From Acidobacteriota bacterium (GTDB taxonomy: Bacteria; Acidobacteriota; Terriglobia; Acidiferrales; UBA7541), in contig QHYK01000088.1 in assembly GCA_003224085.1 (NCBI GenBank), positions 1 to 42,619 of the forward strand: 42,619 nt of DNA, in the 5' to 3' direction. Position 1 is the stretch's first letter, and the number at the start of each line of letters is the position of its first letter. Positions 22,579 through 32,229 of this stretch are shown here, piece after piece. The notes under the pieces were generated by a model. That model was not told the origin of the DNA. It worked only from the letters and a program-made list of their open reading frames with translations, and did not search any database. The translations under genes were made by a program, and so were the position numbers.

Positions 22579-23987
22579 ATGCGCTCGTTCGCTGCCGCTA
22601 TCGTGCTAGTAGTTTTGTCCTCTGCTCATGTGCGCGGCTCATCGCCTCCGCAAGCTGCCCCGCAATCTCCGCCCTCCCAGGCAACGCCTCCCGTACAACC
22701 CGATCTTGCCGCAGGCAAGGTTGTTTTCGAGGGCCACTGCGCTTTTTGTCACGGAATGGACGGCGGCGGTGGCCGCGGCCCGTCTCTTCGCCGGTCCAAG
22801 CTCGCTCATGCTGCCGGCGAGGAAGCGCTCAAGTCCGTCATTGAAAACGGCATTCAGCCGGACATGCCGGAGGCCTGGTATCTCTCTCCGGAGGAAATCC
22901 TCGGGCGTTGCCGCGCAGGTTCGCAGCTTCGGAAGGTTCCTCCCGAAGCTCTTCCGGGCGATCCCGCCCGCGGTAAAGCCGTCTACGCGCGCAGCGGCTG
23001 CTCCTCCAAAGTGCTCGATTACAAGCTCGGTTACAGCATGACCATGGCGGCGCTGGCCATCGAGGGAAAAATTATCGTCGGCGTCAGCGGCGGTGAAGCC
23101 GGCATTCGCGGATTCATCGACGCCTATGACGCCAAGACCGGCGCGCAAGCGTGGCGCTTCTGGACCACTCCCGGCCCCGACTGGAACGGCGACGTTCGCC
23201 CGGGCGACAATCTCTACACTTGCTCGTTCGTCGCAGTCGATGCAGCGACGGGAAAGCTGTGCTGGTATTTCCAATTTTCTCCGCACGACACGCACGACTG
23301 GGACGCCACGCACGCGCCCATGTTGTTCGACGCGCAAGTCCGCGACACCAAACGCAAACTCATTGCTGTCGCAAACCGCAACGCGTTTTACTACGTGCTC
23401 GATCGCGCCACGGGAGAATTTATCGCCGGCAAGCCTTATGCGAAGCAAAACCTCGGCTTCGGGGCGACGCCAAGGGCCGCCCGATTCCCGCGCCGAATTC
23501 CGAACCTTCCAAAGAAGGAACTCTCATCTGGCCCAACTTAAATGGCGCGACCGTGTGGTTCAGTCCTTCTTACGATCCGCAAACGGGTTTCCTCTATGTA
23601 GCCACGCGCGAAATTGGAGCGCGTTACTTCAAGCGCGATAGGCCTTGCAAGGCAGGTACGTTCTTCCCCGGCGGCGGTGAAGACGGATTGCCTCCCGACG
23701 ATTCCTGGGGCGCGATTAAAACGCTAGAAGCGGAGACCGGCGAATTGCGCTGGGAGTTCAAGCTGCACTCACCACCGTGGGCCGGCGTACTCTCGACGGC
23801 CGGCGGCTTGGTTTTCTCCGGCTCCGACGAAGGCAATTTCTATGCGCTCGACGCGCGCACCGGAAAGCCGCAATGGGATTTCCGGACTGGCGGCGCGATT
23901 GGCGCTAATCCTGTTTCCTTCACCATCGGCGCCCATCAATGCATCGCCATCGCCGCCGACCGCGTCCTCTATGTCTTCGGCCTTTAG
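22579..23987 (+). pseudogene. Cytochrome-c/PQQ-dependent dehydrogenase, decayed by internal deletions
   Basis: An N-terminal signal (MRSFAAAIVLVVLSSA, GAGG site upstream) precedes a class I cytochrome-c domain with the heme motif CAFCHG. A short out-of-frame stretch (frame B reads VAAQVRSF) shows two compensating lesions at about 22900-22935. The text then jumps from ARSGCSS, where a second heme site should continue, to VLDYKLGYSMTMAALAIEG inside the PQQ propeller. A second jump joins AQAWRFWT to PGPDWNGDVRPGD. After KQNLG (about 23460) the frame changes, and the C-terminus continues as DAKGRPIPAPNSEPSKEGTL to AADRVLYVFGL. Compared with family members, roughly 200 and 35 residues are missing. 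No working propeller can form, so it is a pseudogene. Confidence 0.8.
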
Positions 23988-24041
23988 CATCTATATATAG
24001 CTTCGCGCGGAATTACATAAGGCCGGCGTGACCAAGGGCGG

Positions 24042-25256
<1,215 letters not shown>

Positions 25257-25556
25257 GGCAAGACCTCACAGAGCGAAAAGCGAAATTGGAAATCCGAAAA
25301 TCGAAAATAGTTTGATTCCGCATTCTTGCTGTCTGATTCATTGTTGGCCGCGCCGGGAGAAAATGCAACTTTGGCCGCGAGTGCGCATACAGGAGTACCT
25401 TCACTACCCCCATCCCGCCATTGCATGAGTGGCTCGCCTACCCGTACTGTTCTCCGTTCGTGAAAGCTAGCCGTCGCACGAATTAGAGGAGGGCCTGCGC
25501 CCTCCCCTGGTCCTTCCCAGGTTGCTCATTCGGAATGGGCGCGTGAGTCAGGTGAA
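25257..25556. other. Intergenic stretch, no gene seen
   Basis: 300 bases between the thiolase and VOC genes, both on the minus strand. No coding frame with a ribosome site is visible. The part from 25275 to 25340 is AT-richer and probably holds the thiolase promoter. No terminator is recognised. Confidence 0.35.
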
Positions 25557-25967
25557 TTACGCTTTCCTACCGATGCGCTTTTCCCAAGCTTCTTGCTCGG
25601 CCTTGCCCCAATGAGAAAGGACGATGGGGTAGCCGTCTGGATCGGCAAGCTGGAGTTCGCCGCTCGGCATATAGGGAGGGTAACGGATGGCGGGGACACT
25701 GACGCCGTTGGCCAAGAGATGCTCGCGGAGAGCGGGGAGATCCGGCGCGTACATGCAGAGCATCACGCCACGCGGGAAATCACCGAGCGGCTCGTCGGCT
25801 CGGAGGAACATCACGGCACCACCTTGGCAATGAAGACGAGCCCAGCCGATGGGCGTACCGCGGTCGGTGTCGATAGTTTGGAAGCCGAGCAATTCGTAGA
25901 AGCGGATAGAGTGTTCAATTTCCGCGACGTGAAACATCGGGGTGGAATACCCGGCCTTGGCGATCAT
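25557..25967 (-). CDS. VOC-superfamily (glyoxalase/bleomycin-resistance-like) protein
   Basis: A 136-residue single-domain protein from the ATG at 25967, fixed by a GGAGG site five bases upstream; a longer frame to 26087 lacks one. It has the VOC fold pattern: YSTPMFHVAEIEHSIRFYEL, LGFQTIDTDRG, a central strand GGAVMFLRADEPLGD, and the C-terminal LQLADPDGYPIVLSHWG. The metal-ligand His near the start (FHV) and Glu in the GELQLADPDG strand are in typical places. Members include dioxygenases, isomerases and antibiotic-binding proteins, so the substrate cannot be assigned. It appears to be transcribed alone. Confidence 0.8.
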   Translation of the reverse strand: MIAKAGYSTPMFHVAEIEHSIRFYELLGFQTIDTDRGTPIGWARLHCQGGAVMFLRADEPLGDFPRGVMLCMYAPDLPALREHLLANGVSVPAIRYPPYMPSGELQLADPDGYPIVLSHWGKAEQEAWEKRIGRKA

Positions 25968-26187
25968 GGAACCTCCTATCTTGCCCTGGAAGCTTAGTGA
26001 AATGTCGCGATGGTGTCGATTCTCACGCAAAGCAGCACCCCGGCCATGATCCGATCGAGCGGAAAATGAGGGTTGTGGTTTTGGCAAGGATCCCTCACTG
26101 CGTTCGGGATGACACCTTCAAGAACCGGGACACAAGAGGCGCGAACCGCACGGCCAAGAGTAGCAGTGCCAGGAAAAGCGAAGAGCC

Positions 26188-26214
26188 GGGCGCAGCAGTG
26201 CCGCGCCCCTACAA
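26188..26214. repeat. 27-nt hairpin repeat, copy 1
   Basis: The 27 bases at 26188-26214 match those at 28915-28941 in 24 positions. The first 21 bases form a hairpin with nine-base arms around a three-base loop (gggcgcagc/gccgcgccc here, one A-C mismatch). It sits in the gene-free 353-base region between the VOC and SAM-hydrolase genes. That region also holds CCTCACTGCGTTCGGGATGA (26094-26113), a sequence of the kind I remember as dispersed between genes in several bacteria. No coding frame is credible there. Confidence 0.55.
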
Positions 26215-26320
26215 AGACAAATGGATGGAAGGGCCGGGCCGCCACCAGAGGCACCGAGGCCATGAACCGGTCTAAAGACCCGCCACTCCACACGCCAAAG
26301 AAGAATGCAGGGTAGTTCTG

Positions 26321-27280
26321 TCACTGGGTCTTGAGAGGGAGCCCTTTGCGGGGGATGAAGATGGAGCCGGGCGGGGTGACGTTGAATTGTTTGGAGTAGT
26401 TGCCTTGATTGACGGCGATGCCCACGTGGCCGCGCGAGTCGACGTAGAGCAGGGGCTCGCCGACGGGGACTTCCATAAAAGTCTTGGCGTAAGGCAAGGT
26501 GACGGGATTCTTGTTGATGAGCAGTGGAACCTTGTCCCCGAGGCGGTAGGCGAGCTTCTTGAATTCGTCGCCGGGAATATCGGTGATGAGCGACCCAAAA
26601 GGATCGTCGAGACCAAGGATGTCACCGGAAATGCCCTTATCGGAGATGACCGCGGTTTTTGGAGTCAGACGGACGAGCTGGGAAAGTTCCGGGCCCACGA
26701 GAGAGAAATCTCCGCTGGCCGCGAGATGTGCGCCTACGGGTGAGAAAATGTCGCGTCCGTGAAAGGTGGAAGAAATGGGAGCCTGGATCATCCAGTCGGT
26801 GTTGGTGATTTCGCGGGCGGATTCGAGGCCGTCGCGGTCGATGACGGGGGTAATGAGGCCGTTGTCGGGAAGAACAAAATATTGGCCTTTCTTGGATTTG
26901 ACGGCGATGGCTTTGCGCGAAGTGCCGACTCCGGGATCGACCACCACAACGAAAACAGTGCCTGAAGGATAGTAGGGCGTGACGTCATGGAGAAAGCGCG
27001 CTCCTTCCTCGATGGAGTAGGGAGTGACTTGATGCGTGATGTCCATGATGCGCGCCTCGGGCGCGATGCCGAGCATCACCGCTTTGCAGATGGCGACGGC
27101 GTCGTTGGCGACGCCAAAGTCAGTCATGAAGACAATCGTCGGATGTGGCGCAGAAGAATCCCCGCCACCAACTCCCGGCGTGACAGAGCCGGAACGACCG
27201 CACCCTGCCGCAAGAAAAAGCGCTGAAGCCAGAACAAGCACCAATCGAAAATCACGCACGCGTACGTCCTTTCCAGGCAT
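26321..27280 (-). CDS. SAM hydroxide adenosyltransferase (DUF62 family) with lipoprotein signal
   Basis: A 319-residue protein of the fluorinase/chlorinase-related family, which hydrolyses S-adenosylmethionine to adenosine and methionine. Asp54 in IVFMTDFGVANDAVAICKAV and the phrase VVVVDPGVGTSRKAIAV match the conserved substrate pocket. DNGLITPVI, TFHGRDIFSPVGAHLA and the C-terminal SRGHVGIAVNQGNYSKQFNV are also family features. The N-terminus reads RLVLVLASALFLAAGCGRS: a lipobox with Cys27, so the enzyme is probably exported and lipid-anchored, unlike the usual cytoplasmic form. Two starts are possible: ATG 27280 without a ribosome site, or GTG 27259 preceded by AAAGGA. Both keep the signal. 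How SAM would be met outside the cytoplasm is unclear. Confidence 0.85.
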   Translation of the reverse strand: MPGKDVRVRDFRLVLVLASALFLAAGCGRSGSVTPGVGGGDSSAPHPTIVFMTDFGVANDAVAICKAVMLGIAPEARIMDITHQVTPYSIEEGARFLHDVTPYYPSGTVFVVVVDPGVGTSRKAIAVKSKKGQYFVLPDNGLITPVIDRDGLESAREITNTDWMIQAPISSTFHGRDIFSPVGAHLAASGDFSLVGPELSQLVRLTPKTAVISDKGISGDILGLDDPFGSLITDIPGDEFKKLAYRLGDKVPLLINKNPVTLPYAKTFMEVPVGEPLLYVDSRGHVGIAVNQGNYSKQFNVTPPGSIFIPRKGLPLKTQ

Positions 27281-27510
27281 GAACTGCCGAACACTCTGCA
27301 AAGCGCATTTCTGTTTTTCCGGAATTATACACGATGCCTTTTCCTTGCTGCGTCTGGTTCTACTCTGTGGAAAGAAAAAACGGCGGGAACTCAAGAACTG
27401 GAGTAACGAAGTGGGGTAACCTAGGAATTCGGGCAGCCCGCCGAATCTCCCGGCAAGCTCGTAGCAGCGAACCCACCATCCGCGCCGGGACCAAAATCAG
27501 GAGGGAATTT

Positions 27511-28553
27511 ATGCGGCAGGGAGTACTGTTGGTCGTCCTATGGCTTATGACATTCGCTACCGGGAGCGCAGATCAGGTGACATTGCAAAACGGGGACCGG
27601 CTCACGGGCTCCATCGTGAAATCCGACGCCAAAACTTTGCTGGTCAGGACCGAGTTCGCGGGCGACGTCAACATTAAGTGGGAGTCCATGGCGGCGATGG
27701 AGGCGAGCCAGCCGCTGCATCTGGTCCTGAGGGACGGTCAAACCATTGTGGGCAGCCTGACCACTTCGACAGGAAAGCTTGAGGTAGCTACAAAAGAAAC
27801 CGGGGAAGTGGAGGTTTCGAAAGACGCGGTGGTGACGGTGCGCAACCAGGACGAGGAGAAAGCGTACAACGCGGAAGTCGAGCGGTTACGTCATCCCAAA
27901 CTGACGGATTTCTGGAGCGGTTCGCTGGACACCGGGCTGAGCAACACGCGGGGAAATTCCCGAAGAGCACCATCAACGGGGTCAGCGGCACCACAGCACA
28001 TGATATTCGCGGCGGCGTGCGCGGAGACGTGAACGTGAGCAACCGGTTGTTTGTTTTTCTTTCACGGATCTGGAATACAACGCATTTCAGCACGTGGATC
28101 TGCGCAATGTGCTTGGGGGGGTTAGGGTATCACGCCATTAAGAGACCGAACACGACCTTTGATGTTTTTGGGGGAGGCAGCTTCGACCAGGAATACTTTG
28201 CGGCGTACAATTTGGTTACTCCGAATCCCACGCCGCCGCCCCCGACAATTTCCACGGCTCAACCAGCCGTCACGCGAAAGAGCGGGGAAGCGGTGGTGGG
28301 GGAAGAGCTGAATGCGAAGATCGGCGGGCGAACGACTTTCACCGAACGGTTTTCGCTGTACCCCAACGTCAGCGACCTCGGCAATTACCGCACCGAGTTC
28401 GACATCAACGCGGCCACGAAGTTGAAAACGTGGCCGGGCTGGCAGATTAGCTACAGCGACGTGTACATCACGGACCCGCCGACCGGTCTGAAAGGCAATG
28501 ACCAAGTGCTCTCGACGGGGTTGCGATTGACATTCGGCAAAGGCGCGTTCTGA
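27511..28553 (+). pseudogene. DUF481-family outer-membrane protein, decayed
   Basis: A signal peptide (MRQGVLLVVLWLMTFATGSA) and an intact N-terminal part (VTLQNGDRLTGSIVKSDAKT, TVRNQDEEKAYNAEVERL) lead to SGSLDTGLSNTRGNS. There the frame changes and family strands appear to be missing. The next frame carries HDIRGGVRGDVNVSNRLFVF. At 28058 and at the G7 run near 28113 two further changes are needed to read DLEYNAFQHVDLRNVL and GYHAIKRPNTTFDVFGGG. The end is intact (RTTFTERFSLYPNVSDLGNY to LSTGLRLTFGKGAF). The family forms a beta barrel of the YdiY/salt-induced type. With three or more lesions it cannot be made as one chain. Confidence 0.75.
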
Positions 28554-28610
28554 AAGGGACGCGCGTCGAGATACGCTCCCCGAACCAAGTTCAGAAAGAG
28601 GAGGAAGATC

Positions 28611-28853
28611 ATGGGATTCATCACATGGATGGTGGTGGGCCTGATTGCCGGGTGGCTGGCGGGACAAGTGATGAAGGGCGGGGGCTACGGGATTTTGATG
28701 GACATTATTCTCGGGATTCTCGGAGGCCTCGTAGGCGGCTGGGTGTTTGGTCTGTTGGGACTCCACGCGAGCGGCTTGCTCGGAACCATCATAGTTTCCT
28801 TTGTCGGCGCGGTGATTCTGGTGTGGATCTCGCGGCTGGTGAAAAAGAAGTAG
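28611..28853 (+). CDS. GlsB/YeaQ/YmgE-family stress-response membrane protein
   Basis: An 80-residue protein with three hydrophobic helices: MGFITWMVVGLIAGWLAGQV, GILMDIILGILGGLVGGWVF and LLGTIIVSFVGAVILVWISR, ending in a basic tail VKKK. The glycine-rich GWLAGQVMKGGGYG loop after helix one is the family mark (formerly 'transglycosylase-associated'). Such proteins are linked to envelope stress; the mechanism is not known. An AGGAGG ribosome site lies close to the ATG. It follows the DUF481 pseudogene by 57 bases and may have shared its promoter. Confidence 0.88.
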   Translation: MGFITWMVVGLIAGWLAGQVMKGGGYGILMDIILGILGGLVGGWVFGLLGLHASGLLGTIIVSFVGAVILVWISRLVKKK

Positions 28854-28914
28854 AGCGGACTGGACGATGACAAAAGCAATTGCGAACAAATTGAGTTTCG
28901 GCGTGAAGGGAGAA

Positions 28915-28941
28915 GGGCGCAGCGGTGCTGCGCCCCCACAA
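28915..28941. repeat. 27-nt hairpin repeat, copy 2
   Basis: The second copy of the repeat at 26188-26214. Here the hairpin is perfect: GGGCGCAGC, loop GGT, GCTGCGCCC, followed by CCACAA. It lies between the convergent GlsB-like and TPR genes, where a hairpin could also help end transcription from either side, although no T run follows. Confidence 0.55.
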
Positions 28942-28967
28942 GAGACCAGGGGAGTGCGAATTCTCCG

Positions 28968-30491
28968 CTAATTGGATTGCGGTGCGCTGTGAGTGGCCAG
29001 GAACCACTCGGCTTCGGAGCTGCGATGGTACATGATCCCGGTGCGGGCGGCTTCGGCCGCCGCAGCATTGCCCAATTTTTGTTCTGCCGCCGCCAATTGT
29101 TGCAGAGCCAGGGGCGAGTGAGAATCCGCAGCCAGCTCGTCGGCGGCGTTTGCAAAGTCGCCTTGGGCGAAGAGAACGTAGCCGGAGGCGGATTCGAAGT
29201 AGCTGCGGACCAGTTGATCGCGCGAGTCCGTGGCCAGTGACCTTAGCTCGGCGATGGCGTGATCGGCCTCCTGGAAAGCGCCGCGGTGGGCCTCCACTCG
29301 CGCGCGTTCGCGCAAAACGGCGGCGCGGGCGATGCCGCGGTCGGATTCGTTCATGCCGGCGAGAGGCTTGTCGAGAAAAGAGGAAAGCCCCTTAAGCTGT
29401 TCGATCTCGGATTGTGGATCCGCGGCCAGCATGGCCTGAGCGAAGCCGATCTGAAACCGCGAGTTCGGTTCTTTCTTGCCCGCGGCTTCCTTCGCGAGCG
29501 AAGCAAGTTCTTTGCGGCCGTCGAGCGGTTGCCCTTCCCAGAAGAAGACCAGCGCTTTCAGATATTTGACGTAAAGTTCATCCATGGGGTTCTGCGCCAT
29601 GGGGATGGCGCGCTCGTATTCTTGGCGCGCCGCAGCGAAATCGCCCATCAACGTGCGCGTATTGCCCAGTCCATACTGCGAGCTGATGTAGACCGGGTCG
29701 ATTTGCAAAGCGGCATGGTAGTGTTCGAGGGAGCCTTGATCATCGCCAATTTCGCGCAGGACTTCGCCGAGAGAATCCTGCGGATTGGGGGAGGCGGGCT
29801 CCACTTCTGCATAGCGTTTTAGGGACGCGATGGCCTTGGCGGGATCCGGGTTGCTCGAATCGACGTACAAATAACCGAGGCGGTTGAGGGCCGCGGGAAA
29901 ATGGGGATCAACTTGCAACCCGTTCTCAAGCAAAGTGCGTGCACGGTCGTTGTCCTGCTCAAGGAAGAGCCATTCTCCGGTGACGTAAAGGATGTGCTTG
30001 TCGCGCGGATACCGCTTCAGCAGGTCGTTCATGCTCGCAATGGCGGGAAGGAGATTGCGGTCCTGGATGTCGGTCATCCAGCGCACCAAGAGCTGTTCGT
30101 CGGGAGTCGCGCGGCGTAGAAGGGTTTTGGCCTTGGCGAGGGCAGCGGCATCCGGCATGCCGCGCCGAGCGGCAAAGGAAACCATGGCGTAGCACAGGGC
30201 GGAATGTGGGTCCTTCTGCGCGGCCTGACGCGCGAGATTTGCCGCCGGATCGTACATGGCGTTCTCGTATTTGTCCCAGGCAAGCTCGAGGGATTTGCGC
30301 GCTTCCTCGGACTTAGTGGAAAGAGGGATGGCGCCAAAAAGCTGTTGAGGCAGAGGGGCAACCGCCGAGGTGTGGGCGGCCACGCGGCTGGAAGCTGTTT
30401 CAACGTGGGGAGCAGCCGTCTGCGCCCACGCGCTGGAAGCCAAAAGCGCAGGAAAGATGAGCAGGAAGCAACGCGGAACGAAACGAGCCAT
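28968..30491 (-). CDS. Secreted tetratricopeptide-repeat protein
   Basis: A 507-residue protein with signal peptide MARFVPRCFLLIFPALLASS...AWA. It contains several TPR units, seen as paired helices at about 60-100 (ARKSLELAWDKYENAMYDPA), 170-200 (ARTLLENGLQVDPHFPAALN), 205-245 (DPAKAIASLKRYAEVEPASP) and 250-290 (LEHYHAALQIDPVYISSQYG). A final alpha-rich part (SYFESASGYVLFAQGDFANA) continues the solenoid. The likely role is a periplasmic scaffold; no partner is evident. The ATG has CAGGAG nine bases upstream. It diverges from the small phosphate-binding-like gene, with a 245-base shared upstream region in which no gene is seen. Confidence 0.8.
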   Translation of the reverse strand: MARFVPRCFLLIFPALLASSAWAQTAAPHVETASSRVAAHTSAVAPLPQQLFGAIPLSTKSEEARKSLELAWDKYENAMYDPAANLARQAAQKDPHSALCYAMVSFAARRGMPDAAALAKAKTLLRRATPDEQLLVRWMTDIQDRNLLPAIASMNDLLKRYPRDKHILYVTGEWLFLEQDNDRARTLLENGLQVDPHFPAALNRLGYLYVDSSNPDPAKAIASLKRYAEVEPASPNPQDSLGEVLREIGDDQGSLEHYHAALQIDPVYISSQYGLGNTRTLMGDFAAARQEYERAIPMAQNPMDELYVKYLKALVFFWEGQPLDGRKELASLAKEAAGKKEPNSRFQIGFAQAMLAADPQSEIEQLKGLSSFLDKPLAGMNESDRGIARAAVLRERARVEAHRGAFQEADHAIAELRSLATDSRDQLVRSYFESASGYVLFAQGDFANAADELAADSHSPLALQQLAAAEQKLGNAAAAEAARTGIMYHRSSEAEWFLATHSAPQSN

Positions 30492-30736
30492 GTCGAATGA
30501 CTCCTGTACTGAATTTGAACTCCGGATAAGTTCTAGTTCCTGAACGTAGCGCAGTAAGGGAGGGGCCGGATACTGCCCTAGAGGTCAGGTGTGCGGAAGG
30601 ATTAAGTGGCGGGCTGGCTGAGCGCAGGACCTGCGGGCAAGCGTAAGGGTTAGACACACGACTTGAAATGGACAGTTGCCAAGAGGCGAAAGAACTGGAG
30701 ATACTCGCCTGAAATTGCCAGAACTGAGAGTGGACC

Positions 30737-31219
30737 ATGAACCTGCATGCATTGCCGAAGAGATTGTGCGCGATTGCAATTTTGTGCTTCTTGCTGGTGG
30801 CCGCGGTGGCATTCGCGGGCATCAAGAATGTGGCGGTGGTGGTATCGGCCGGCAGCAAGCTGTCCGACGTTCCGCTTGCGGATTTGACGAAGCTTTGCCG
30901 GGGCGTCCAGAAAACGTGGCCGGATGGCAAGAACTTCACTTTAGTGATGAAGGATCCCGAATCGCCGGAAATGCGCGTGGCCGCGCAAAAGCTGTTTGGC
31001 GCAGCTCCTGGCGAAATCAAGGCGCTCATTGCGAAGCTGAATGAATCCCGCGTGATCGTGAAAATTGTCGATAATGACGAAGATGTGCTTCGTACGGTGG
31101 AAGCGACGCTTGGAGCAGCGGGGATTGTTGACGTGTATTCCATCAATAGCTCGGTGAAAGTGCTGCGCATCGACGGGAAGCTGCCTTTCGACCTGGGGTA
31201 CGCGCTAAAGGGGAATTAG
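30737..31219 (+). CDS. Small exported phosphate-binding-protein-like (PstS-fold) protein
   Basis: A 160-residue protein with signal peptide (RLCAIAILCFLLVAAVAFAG). A single lobe of the PBP-like domain follows: VAVVVSAGSKLSDVPLADLT, LCRGVQKTWPDGKNFTLVMK, a helix MRVAAQKLFGAAPGEIKALI, and the late VEATLGAAGIVDVYSINSSV, which resembles the 'GaIGYv' turn of PstS proteins. Such single-lobe forms are common and rarely transport; they may sense or bind an anion. No transporter genes are adjacent. The start follows GAGAGTGGACC. Product identity is moderately certain, function not. Confidence 0.65.
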   Translation: MNLHALPKRLCAIAILCFLLVAAVAFAGIKNVAVVVSAGSKLSDVPLADLTKLCRGVQKTWPDGKNFTLVMKDPESPEMRVAAQKLFGAAPGEIKALIAKLNESRVIVKIVDNDEDVLRTVEATLGAAGIVDVYSINSSVKVLRIDGKLPFDLGYALKGN

Positions 31220-31631
31220 ACAATTAGACGGTCGTCTCTTGGCGGCGGCGGCGCTGACCGGGCGTCCGCCGCTTAGGTCTTTGGGCACTGCAATCTGGAG
31301 ACCCCGCTGTTCATTCCCATATATAAGAGGGCAAGACCCCTGTACGATGGGTCAGGTCTTCCACAGGCGGTACAGGGAAAACCAGGCGAAAATAGTGGCG
31401 AAAGTGTGTTGCAAATAAGGACATTGTTTTCAACTTCTTATGATAATAGGATCCTAGCAGTTGCAGTACTGGTAGACTGGTTTGGAACTCAAAATGTGCC
31501 TTCCGTACCATCGATTTCCGGCTTTGGGGAGTGTCTAATGGTACAGGTAAGACAAAATATGCCCATTAGGACAGGTTACAGCATCTTATGTAAGGAAACA
31601 TCTGACGAACTTTTGGGGGTAGAACCAGGTG
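31220..31631. other. AT-richer leader region with hairpin
   Basis: About 410 bases without a convincing gene; composition is clearly more AT-rich than around it from 31300 on. TATGATAAT (31439-31447) could be a -10 element, without a matching -35. TCTAATGG at 31534-31541 pairs with CCATTAGGA at 31563-31571 with one bulged base, forming a hairpin with a 21-base loop. ACAGGT also occurs twice in the loop region. A short frame from 31539 (MVQVRQNMPIRTGYSI) has no clear ribosome site. A regulatory leader or small RNA is possible; I recognise no known riboswitch. Confidence 0.35.
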
Positions 31632-31958
31632 ATGAGCGGCGGTAGTCAAATGAAAACGGGGAAAAGGGACAGGGACCGGAAATGGATGTGGTGGCTGGTC
31701 GGCAGCATTGCTGCGCTGCAGGTTTATTTCGTGCAAGAACTGCTGGCGGCGTTTGCACTATTTGCCTTGGGATTCCTGGCCATCGCGGGAGCTGTTTTTA
31801 GCCTATACACGTTGCAGCGGGCTTGGGCCGGGACGGTGGATCGGATTGCGGACAGCCGGCACCCGGTTATGGTTGCGGTGAGGCATGGGATCGATAGCGT
31901 CGGGGACCTAGCGCGTCGCCCGTTCCGGCGTCCGGGTCCCGCGCAGCCCGTCAACTGA
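31632..31958 (+). CDS. Small two-helix membrane protein
   Basis: Starts at ATG 31632 (a GTG just before and an ATG at 31650 are alternatives) and gives 108 residues. A basic N-terminus (KTGKRDRDRKWMWWLVGSIA) leads into two hydrophobic helices (WLVGSIAALQVYFV and LAAFALFALGFLAIAGAVFS). A soluble tail rich in Arg and Pro (RHGIDSVGDLARRPFRRPGP) follows. I recall similar small proteins in acidobacterial genomes but no named family. It is preceded by the AT-rich leader and followed about 90 bases later by a strong terminator, so it is probably a single-gene transcript. Confidence 0.55.
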   Translation: MSGGSQMKTGKRDRDRKWMWWLVGSIAALQVYFVQELLAAFALFALGFLAIAGAVFSLYTLQRAWAGTVDRIADSRHPVMVAVRHGIDSVGDLARRPFRRPGPAQPVN

Positions 31959-32046
31959 GAAATCGAGTTTCGGGTCTCAGCCAGAGCACACGCAGAACTG
32001 TTGCCCTTGCCTCCTTCAGGGGTGACCATAGATTCTGCAATCAGGG

Positions 32047-32088
32047 GAAAAAAAGGCCAGCTGCCTTGGGAAGGGCGGCTGGCCTTTT
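32047..32088 (+). terminator. Strong intrinsic terminator
   Basis: AAAAGGCCAGC at 32051-32061 pairs perfectly with GCTGGCCTTTT at 32078-32088, with a 16-base centre that can pair further (GCC/GGC). A run of A precedes and a run of T follows, so it can act on both strands. It best fits the end of the small membrane-protein gene to its left. Confidence 0.75.
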
Positions 32089-32134
32089 CCCTTGTGGGGA
32101 TGCCTTTGACAGGGTGCTGAAGAGCTCAGACAGA

Positions 32135-32197
32135 AACCTCAGGGGCTAAAGCCGCGTTGATTTCGCCACAGATACGGCACGGCTGAAAACCGCGCCT
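32135..32197. repeat. Degenerate direct repeat between genes
   Basis: Two related units are visible: ggctaaagccgcgttgattt (32144-32163) and ggctgaaaaccgcgccttgattt (32180-32202). They share the pattern ggctRaaRccgcg...ttgattt. They sit between the terminator and the end of the PilZ gene. The first is preceded by AACCTCAGG. The arrangement looks like a dispersed intergenic repeat, but I see no further copy in the window. Confidence 0.35.
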
Positions 32198-32229
32198 TGA
32201 TTTGAGGGAATCGATTTTTCAGGGCCCTA

